Positions 1-4,139 of a DNA stretch of 5,949 nt are shown in pieces; position 1 is the stretch's first letter, and the number at the start of each line of letters is the position of its first letter. The position numbers and the translations under genes were made by a program. Origin of the DNA: TH1177 sp042138015 (GTDB taxonomy: Archaea > Thermoproteota > Nitrososphaeria > Nitrososphaerales > Nitrososphaeraceae). The notes below the pieces were generated by a model that saw nothing but the letters and a program-made list of their open reading frames with translations, made no database searches and was not told the DNA's origin. The stretch lies in assembly GCA_042138015.1 (NCBI GenBank), contig JBHIVA010000108.1, positions 1-5,949 on the forward strand. The letters are read 5' to 3'.

Positions 1-477
1 ACCAAGTTCTACCAACCTTGCATATACTCTTACTACGTATGCAAGAGCACCCATGAAAGCAACAACTACTCCCATGTTAAACATCCAGTGGTTTGGTACC
101 GCAAATATTTCTTCTACGAACCAAAAGTGCCACATTTCATTTATACCAATTGTAAACATTGTAGCCAAGTAACCTATTATGGTTATCTTTAGTCCTGTAT
201 TCATAGAGTTGTTGGGACCTCTTAGTGTCGGTACTCTTCTATCATACATTGCTACCATACCCCACCCAATAGGTAGTGCGATAAAATGACTGTATAGCCA
301 CCAATGAGCTGGTGTAAACGCAGAGTCACGTATTGATGTTTGATGCAAAGAGCCGTCTACAAAGTTATCTACTTCCACTGATGCAGCGATGGAACCTAAC
401 ATAATGACCATTATGTAGATCTTTTTTAATCTTTGAATTTCTACTTCTTTTGGTATTAATGCCGGTATCTGTGCCAT
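1..477 (-). CDS. amoC: Ammonia monooxygenase subunit C (AmoC), N-terminal 159 residues, truncated by window edge
   Basis: Membrane subunit of archaeal ammonia monooxygenase, which oxidises ammonia to hydroxylamine in the cytoplasmic membrane. The frame starts at ATG 477-475 and is open to base 1. It begins MAQIPALIPKEVEIQRLKK, as archaeal AmoC proteins do, and continues through RDSAFTPAHWW, RGPNNSMNTGLK, NEMWHFWFVEEIF and VPNHW to RVYARLVELG. By established homology with PmoC of methane monooxygenase, two metal sites are visible: D41-x3-H45-x12-H58 (compare D156/H160/H173) and N113-x3-H117-x12-H130 (compare N227/H231/H245). Hydrophobic membrane segments lie near residues 21-34, 61-76, 97-112 and 132-150. 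Archaeal AmoC is usually about 190 residues, so some 30 residues are missing off the left edge. The upstream neighbour is a divergent regulator, not amoX, so this copy is either stand-alone or the first gene of its transcript. Confidence 0.97.
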   Translation of the reverse strand, partial: MAQIPALIPKEVEIQRLKKIYIMVIMLGSIAASVEVDNFVDGSLHQTSIRDSAFTPAHWWLYSHFIALPIGWGMVAMYDRRVPTLRGPNNSMNTGLKITIIGYLATMFTIGINEMWHFWFVEEIFAVPNHWMFNMGVVVAFMGALAYVVRVYARLVELG

Positions 478-521
478 ATTACTTCCCTATGGGTATTTAG
501 TATTATTCGTATATTAATAGA

Positions 522-533
522 TATTTATATAAT
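522..533 (-). promoter_or_regulatory. TATA-like box (BoxA) of amoC
   Basis: Read on the minus strand the segment is ATTATATAAATA, close to the archaeal BoxA consensus TTTAWATA. It is centred about 50 bases upstream of the amoC ATG, which would place transcription start near 500-503 and give a leader of roughly 20-25 bases. The leader carries GGGAAG a few bases before ATG, at best a weak ribosome-binding site. Assigned from sequence and spacing only. Confidence 0.5.
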
Positions 534-606
534 ATTTACTACCTTTATAATAGCAATTACAACAAAAAAAACCATATACTATTAATTTTCTCATAAATTT
601 AACTGG

Positions 607-683
607 AAGATAGAATATTTTTATTAAGCATATGATTAGCAATATTGATTAGTAAAAGTGATTAGCAAGATAAAATATTTTTA
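607..683 (+). repeat. 17-bp direct repeat pair (607-623 and 667-683), exactly 60 bp apart
   Basis: AAGATAGAATATTTTTA at 607-623 recurs as AAGATAAAATATTTTTA at 667-683, 16 of 17 bases identical. The copies flank the GATTAGYAA repeats between amoC and the HxlR gene. They may be a duplicated promoter element (each holds AATATTTTTA, a TATA-like run) or protein-binding sites. Low complexity makes chance partly possible, but one mismatch over 17 bases is more than the local A+T richness readily explains. Confidence 0.5.
634..668 (+). repeat. Three tandem GATTAGYAA repeats with a 13-bp period
   Basis: GATTAGCAA at 634-642, GATTAGTAA at 647-655 and GATTAGCAA at 660-668 are spaced exactly 13 bases apart, with non-conserved 4-base spacers. 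Regular spacing of a conserved 9-mer upstream of a regulator gene suggests a multi-site operator. The set lies about 25-60 bases before the TATA-like box at 693-703 and about 135 bases behind the expected amoC start of transcription, so it could serve either divergent gene. The binding protein is unknown; autoregulation by the HxlR product is a guess. Confidence 0.5.
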
Positions 684-692
684 CAGCATTAA

Positions 693-703
693 TATTTTAT
701 ATT
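693..703 (+). promoter_or_regulatory. TATA-like box of the HxlR regulator
   Basis: The segment ATTTTATATTA resembles archaeal BoxA. Transcription would begin near 723-726, leaving a leader of about 30 bases before the ATG at 757. It lies inside the longer frame that begins at GTG 658, so it argues for the shorter protein. A second A+T run at 614-627 could be an alternative box for a start near 650. Confidence 0.35.
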
Positions 704-756
704 ACCTTAGCAAAGTAAGAGATATTTTGAAAAATAGAGAATACAGAGATCCAGAA

Positions 757-1134
757 ATGAAAAAAATTTATGAAAGAATGAAACAATGCCCTATAAGTAA
801 AACTGCAGATCTTATTATGGATAAATTCACTGTATTAATATTAAGAAATATGTTATATCATAACCATACACGATTCAATCACTTCTTGGAAAATATTGAA
901 GATTTACATCCAAAAACTCTTTCATTGCGTTTAAAACAAATGGAGAAAAAAGGATTGATAAAGAGAAAAGTTCATGACGAAACACCTATTCGTATAGAGT
1001 ATGTTCCTACTGACAAGGGTTATGCATTAAAGTCATTGATCGATTCTATGGCCATTTATTCTACTACACATTTTAGCGAAGAGATTTTTTTTGATGGAAA
1101 ACCAAAGAGTCTAAAGAATTTTTGGAATAAATAA
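757..1134 (+). CDS. HxlR-family winged helix-turn-helix transcriptional regulator
   Basis: Cytoplasmic DNA-binding protein, 125 residues from ATG 757 (family usual 100-130). The frame is open back to GTG 658, which would add 33 residues (158 in all), but that stretch has no family resemblance and overlaps repeats and a promoter-like box, so I prefer 757; ATG 778 is another option. Numbered from 757, the family pattern is clear: CPISKTADLIMDKFT at 11-25, the LILRNML helix, then HPKTLSLRLKQMEKKGLI (51-68) as recognition helix and following turn, and the wing ending in PIRIEYVPTDKGYAL. C11 before P matches the redox-sensing N-terminal cysteine of YodB/HypR-type members. HxlR proteins act as dimers on inverted repeats and often respond to electrophiles, aldehydes or disulfide stress. 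The co-oriented dehydrogenase 241 bases downstream is a plausible target. Family is firm; ligand and regulon are unknown. Confidence 0.9.
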   Translation: MKKIYERMKQCPISKTADLIMDKFTVLILRNMLYHNHTRFNHFLENIEDLHPKTLSLRLKQMEKKGLIKRKVHDETPIRIEYVPTDKGYALKSLIDSMAIYSTTHFSEEIFFDGKPKSLKNFWNK

Positions 1135-1137
1135 TTG

Positions 1138-1161
1138 TAATTTTTGTTTCTGTACAAATTA
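1138..1161 (+). terminator. T-rich terminator-like signal after the HxlR gene
   Basis: Directly after the stop codon lies AATTTTTGTTTCTGTACAAATT, a run of T with weakly complementary ends (AATTTTTGT against ACAAATT). Archaeal transcription stops mostly at T-rich tracts and needs no strong hairpin. Position and composition fit, but such tracts are common in this A+T-rich DNA. Confidence 0.3.
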
Positions 1162-1240
1162 TAGGAATATATACAAACATAGTAGGTAGTTGAATTGCAC
1201 TTGTTCCAATCTGATATCAATCAATAGAAATAAAATTTGA

Positions 1241-1262
1241 TTAACGAAACAAAGTCGTTTAA
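1241..1262. repeat. Imperfect inverted repeat between HxlR and SDR genes
   Basis: TTAACGA (1241-1247) and TCGTTTAA (1255-1262) are complementary apart from one extra base, around a 7-base spacer. It sits about 75 bases before the presumed SDR TATA-like box. It could be a distal operator or mean nothing; the ACGA/TCGT core is unusual in a region with almost no CG dinucleotides. Confidence 0.3.
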
Positions 1263-1314
1263 AATATTAACATCGCATAAAACATCCAATTTTCAATTAA
1301 AGAATCTTTATTTG

Positions 1315-1331
1315 GTTATTGTCTCAATAAC
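1315..1331. promoter_or_regulatory. Perfect 7-3-7 inverted repeat, candidate operator of the SDR gene
   Basis: GTTATTG-TCT-CAATAAC is a perfect inverted repeat with a 3-base centre. It ends six bases before the TATA-like box at 1337-1345, where a bound dimer would overlap the TFB recognition element and could block or assist preinitiation complex assembly. The symmetry suits a dimeric winged-helix protein, and the HxlR regulator encoded just upstream is the obvious candidate. The symmetry is seen directly; the regulator is inferred. Confidence 0.45.
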
Positions 1332-1336
1332 TATAG

Positions 1337-1345
1337 AAATATATT
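1337..1345 (+). promoter_or_regulatory. TATA-like box of the SDR gene
   Basis: AAATATATT lies about 35 bases before the ATG at 1376. With the usual archaeal spacing, transcription begins near 1366-1370, leaving only about 6-10 bases of leader. That agrees with the absence of any Shine-Dalgarno sequence, as the bases before ATG are ACAACA. It also implies that the SDR gene is transcribed separately from the regulator. Confidence 0.45.
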
Positions 1346-1375
1346 TTCTTTTTTTTGTAATTTCCTAATACAACA

Positions 1376-2311
1376 ATGGAAAAACAACAAAATATTGCAG
1401 TAGTTACAGGCAGTTCGACAGGGATTGGATTTGAAACTTCCTTATTGCTTGCAAGAAATGGATTTTACACATATGCTACAATGCGAAATACAAGTAAGAG
1501 TGATACGATCGAAAAAATTGCAAATAGAGAAAATCTTCCGTTAGAAGTTTTATCATTGGATGTAGATGATGATGATTCAGTCAGAAATACAATTCATAAA
1601 ATAATTAATGAAAGGAAAAGAATTGATATTTTGGTAAATAATGCAGGATATGGATTATTTGGTGCATTAGAAGATATATCAATAAGAGAAGCAAAGAAAC
1701 AGTTTGAGACGAATCTATTTGGTGCAATAAGAACTATTAAAGAAATCTTGCCTACGATGAGAGAACAAAAGAATGGAATAATAGTAAATGTAACTTCTCT
1801 TGCAGGCGTAGTTGGTATACCTGCAGAATGCATATATGCAAGTTCAAAATTTGCCTTAGAGGGATTAAGTGAATCAATATCTTATGAATTAAAACCATAT
1901 AGGATTAAAGTGATCCTTATCGAACCAGGTGTCATCAATACTAATTTTGTACCAAATATCAAATTTCCAGATAAAAATGATGATAAACCGAAAAAAACTT
2001 TATTGGAAGAGAAAGAATATTTTGATTTAAAAATTGATTCTTCCAGCAATAATATTATAAAAAAGAATTCTTCATATTACTCCGATACCATAGATAGATT
2101 TTTATCTCATTATTATCCAGCTATGAGGAATGCTCCTTTACCAACAGAGGTTGCTAGTGTAATACTTGAGGCAATTAAAAACGCTTCAAATTCGCCAAAA
2201 TCATTATTCAGATATTTAGTAGGTGAAGATTCTAAAACTTTTGCACAAGCAAAAAAGAATTTGTCTGATTCACAATTGTACGAATTTATTTCAAACAGAG
2301 TACTAAGTTAG
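1376..2311 (+). CDS. Classical short-chain dehydrogenase/reductase (SDR family, NAD(P)-dependent)
   Basis: Soluble Rossmann-fold oxidoreductase of 311 residues, interconverting alcohols and carbonyls with NAD(P)H; substrate unknown. The TGSSTGIG cofactor loop is at 11-18, the adenine-contacting LDVDD at 61-65 and NNAG at 88-91. The catalytic tetrad is complete: N113, S141, Y154 and K158 (YASSK), followed by EPG at 183-185. R37 in ATMRN, just after the second strand, suggests preference for NADP(H). The order of motifs and the ATMRN signature recall the 17-beta-hydroxysteroid-dehydrogenase-like subgroup, a family label and not evidence for steroids. At 311 residues it is longer than the usual 250; the extra length is a hydrophilic Lys/Asn/Ser-rich loop at about 195-235, in the substrate-lid region. 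ATG 1376 starts close to the first strand and has a leaderless-type promoter. The nearest upstream gene is the HxlR regulator, a likely partner. Confidence 0.92.
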   Translation: MEKQQNIAVVTGSSTGIGFETSLLLARNGFYTYATMRNTSKSDTIEKIANRENLPLEVLSLDVDDDDSVRNTIHKIINERKRIDILVNNAGYGLFGALEDISIREAKKQFETNLFGAIRTIKEILPTMREQKNGIIVNVTSLAGVVGIPAECIYASSKFALEGLSESISYELKPYRIKVILIEPGVINTNFVPNIKFPDKNDDKPKKTLLEEKEYFDLKIDSSSNNIIKKNSSYYSDTIDRFLSHYYPAMRNAPLPTEVASVILEAIKNASNSPKSLFRYLVGEDSKTFAQAKKNLSDSQLYEFISNRVLS

Positions 2312-2384
2312 TACTACTAGTATTTGAAGTTAGCATTGATTATTCCTATTTGCAAAACATTATTTATTATAATAATAATTAATA

Positions 2385-2507
2385 ATGAAGTGCCAAATAC
2401 TTCCCTTTTTAATAAATGCTACACTAAATGGCAACGAAAGACTTAAAGACTTTGAATTACCTACTAATTCAATTATACCTTTATTAATAAAAAAGGAATT
2501 AAAATAA
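2385..2507 (+). CDS. Doubtful 40-residue open frame in the convergent spacer
   Basis: ATG 2385 opens a 40-codon frame beginning MKCQILPFLINATLNGNERL, ending TAA 2505-2507. An A+T-rich, TATA-like stretch near 2357-2370 precedes it. The segment 2391-2462 looks somewhat less A+T-rich than its surroundings. I recognise no family. Frames of this length are expected by chance in DNA this poor in G and C, and it overlaps terminator-like tracts of both flanking genes, so it is only a candidate. Confidence 0.15.
   Translation: MKCQILPFLINATLNGNERLKDFELPTNSIIPLLIKKELK
2401..2414 (+). terminator. T-tract, possible terminator of the SDR gene
   Basis: TTCCCTTTTTAATA, about 90 bases after the SDR stop, contains a five-T tract. 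It is the first clear T-run on the plus strand after the gene and lies in a convergent spacer where termination is needed. No hairpin is seen. Confidence 0.25.
2489..2507 (-). terminator. T-rich terminator of the surface-protein gene
   Basis: Read on the minus strand this is TTATTTTAATTCCTTTTTT, beginning 18 bases after the stop codon. Two T tracts in a row at this distance fit archaeal intrinsic termination. It also protects the convergent SDR gene from read-through. Confidence 0.4.
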
Positions 2508-2524
2508 ATCTATTTCAAATTAAT

Positions 2525-3706
2525 TTAGGTGGATGGAGGAGGATTTATTTCTCTTATTTCGATATCATATATATCAAATTTAAAATCATTGGCTTTGATT
2601 ATAACAATTGGAGAACCCCATGTTATTGCTTGTCCATCTGTTTCAGCACCACATTCTTTCATATTGTCACCCCAATCACCGTTGTCTATTATTTCGTGTA
2701 CTTTTTTATAAGGCCCTTTTCCTTGGTTTTCTGTATCTACCCAACTTTCTAGTTTCACTGCCGTATCATTTACGTTGTAAACAATCCCTTTGAAACCAAT
2801 TATTTTATCATAAATATCGCCAACAGTTAGACTTTGGTTATATCGTTCCCATTCATAATCAATATGAAATTGTTCCTTTTTCATTCTTAAGTGTCCTTCA
2901 TTAGATATATTGTTATGGTAACTTGATCCCCCACAGAAAAATTTGGGTTCATCATCAGATTTTTTATATTCATTGTCAAGTTGGCTATGTGTTATTGATT
3001 TGGTCACTAGTGAGAGAGAATGCTGTTCTCCATTAGAACGTGCTGAGTCAAGGAGTTTAAAGATCAAAGTGATTTCTATATTCTTCCAATCGCTTGGTTT
3101 ATACCAATACCCAATTTCTTTTAGATCAGAATAATTCCAACTTTGAATTTTCCCCTTAGACATATTATTTAATTTTAATGGATCATCAGGTAGTATCCCT
3201 GCATCCTTGGTATGAATGTCTATTCTTGGTTTTCCAAAATCTATTCTCCAACTTCCATCATTATTTTGCTTTGTAAAGACGTTTGATTTATCTTCTTTAT
3301 TTACATGTACCTTATCATTTGGATTAGTTTTATTAAATTTATAAGTTGATCCATCTGTGGCCGTATCGTATATTTTTGGGATTATTAGATTTCGATAATT
3401 ATATTTGAGAATAAGATCTTGATCAGTTTTTGTCCAGGATTCATCAGAGTTCTCTTCTTTATCTTTCTCTTTTAGTTTATTTTCCTCTTTCTTATTCTGC
3501 TTTGTATCTTTATCTTTCTTAGGGCTATCTTTCTTTTCTTTATCTTCTCCCTTCTTATCGTTATCTTTACTATTATCTGGTTTTGCTGAGATATGAACAA
3601 TAGAAAATTGATTTTGGGAACTATTATGGATAATAGTTATTACTATAACGATAGTTAAAATACAAAATAACATGTTTAATGTACTTTGTAGACTTTTTTT
3701 ATTCAA
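2525..3706 (-). CDS. Membrane-anchored surface protein with Lys/Asp/Glu-rich stalk and unassigned globular domain
   Basis: Function not recognised with certainty. The 393-residue product starts at TTG 3706-3704; MNKKSLQSTLN puts lysines before a hydrophobic segment at about 12-26, as in a signal anchor. The in-frame ATG at 3673 would remove those charges. Residues 43-88 are nearly all K, D, E, N and S: a flexible low-complexity stalk. From about residue 105 a globular region follows, with SWRIDFGKPRIDIHTKD (152-168), WKNIEITLIFK (207-217), FFCGGSSYHN (256-265), LRMKKEQFHIDYEWE (273-287), FKGIVYNV and a C-terminal block with ITWGSP and YDIEIREINPP. Alternating strands, aromatics and two cysteines (C258, C352) suggest an extracytoplasmic beta-sandwich, possibly concanavalin-like, binding or acting on polysaccharide; that is inference. 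Seven N-x-S/T sequons fit a glycosylated surface protein. It has its own promoter, so is probably not in an operon with the phosphatase gene upstream. Confidence 0.75.
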   Translation of the reverse strand: MNKKSLQSTLNMLFCILTIVIVITIIHNSSQNQFSIVHISAKPDNSKDNDKKGEDKEKKDSPKKDKDTKQNKKEENKLKEKDKEENSDESWTKTDQDLILKYNYRNLIIPKIYDTATDGSTYKFNKTNPNDKVHVNKEDKSNVFTKQNNDGSWRIDFGKPRIDIHTKDAGILPDDPLKLNNMSKGKIQSWNYSDLKEIGYWYKPSDWKNIEITLIFKLLDSARSNGEQHSLSLVTKSITHSQLDNEYKKSDDEPKFFCGGSSYHNNISNEGHLRMKKEQFHIDYEWERYNQSLTVGDIYDKIIGFKGIVYNVNDTAVKLESWVDTENQGKGPYKKVHEIIDNGDWGDNMKECGAETDGQAITWGSPIVIIKANDFKFDIYDIEIREINPPPST

Positions 3707-3727
3707 TTCCTATTTAATTGGTACCTA

Positions 3728-3742
3728 TTATATATAATAAAT
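3728..3742 (-). promoter_or_regulatory. TATA-like box of the surface-protein gene
   Basis: On the minus strand the segment reads about ATTTATTATATATAA, the best BoxA match in the spacer. It is centred near 3735, so transcription should begin near 3708-3711, just before the TTG codon at 3706. This supports a leaderless or nearly leaderless message using TTG; if transcription starts slightly later, ATG 3673 would be the start instead. Confidence 0.5.
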
Positions 3743-4139
3743 GTCAAAGGATTTTAGAGAAATTAATTTTGTTATTTATTTATCTAATTTATTTCTAGAA
3801 ATGTATTCTTGTTATATTTGATTACTTTTTAATCTTCAATATACTATCTTTATACCTAAATCTATCTAGAATGAAATTTATATTGTAGTTAACCTGATAA
3901 AATTGACTCCTGATACTTGATATATAATATGTGTTACAAGTTTTATTATTAAACATCTATGATTTATATTTCCATAAACGACTTTATATTCCATAAGATA
4001 ACTAACTACAAATTTGTCATAATGAACCATAAGAAGTTATACTAAACTGATTATTTGTTAAATAACTTATTCACATATTTTTCAATAATTTATCAAGATG
4101 ATGATAAAATTTATCTAGAATACTAAAAGTTTGGTAAAA
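3743..4139. other. A+T-rich spacer between two minus-strand genes
   Basis: About 400 bases without a convincing gene. It holds the 3' end region of the phosphatase transcript on the right, with short T-runs on the minus strand near 4120-4139, and one weak 50-codon frame (3878-4030). I saw no strong hairpin, tRNA-like fold or tandem array. The 10-mer TATCTAGAAT occurs twice, near 3863 and 4111, probably by chance. Confidence 0.5.
3878..4030 (-). CDS. Doubtful 50-residue open frame
   Basis: ATG 4030-4028 opens a 50-codon frame beginning MVHYDKFVVSYLMEYKVVYG and ending at TAA 3880-3878. No family is recognised. A GTTAAATAAC element at about 4057-4066 sits where a TATA-like box could be, but there is no ribosome-binding site. 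With stops at roughly one codon in eleven in such DNA, a frame this long is unremarkable over a 430-base spacer on two strands. Listed only for completeness. Confidence 0.15.
   Translation of the reverse strand: MVHYDKFVVSYLMEYKVVYGNINHRCLIIKLVTHIIYQVSGVNFIRLTTI

Noticed and set aside
658..756. N-terminal 33-codon extension of the HxlR frame from GTG 658
   Set aside because: The stretch does not match the family, overlaps the 13-bp repeats and holds a TATA-like box. It cannot be excluded without transcript mapping, so it is noted under the gene.
1594..1833. Minus-strand frame of 79 codons inside the SDR gene
   Set aside because: It is antisense to the NNAG-to-active-site region of a clearly real SDR gene and has no recognisable domain.
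2529..3134. Three plus-strand frames of about 60 codons opposite the surface-protein gene
   Set aside because: They are antisense shadows of a 393-codon gene with a signal anchor and coherent domain, and have no motif of their own.
3741..3821. Plus-strand 26-codon frame starting MSKDFREINF
   Set aside because: Very short, and its ATG directly touches the TATA-like box of the divergent gene, so that box could not serve it. Chance is the simplest explanation.
3862..4120. TATCTAGAAT found twice in the spacer
   Set aside because: A 10-base A+T-rich match 248 bases apart, with no symmetry or third copy, is not convincing as a regulatory repeat.
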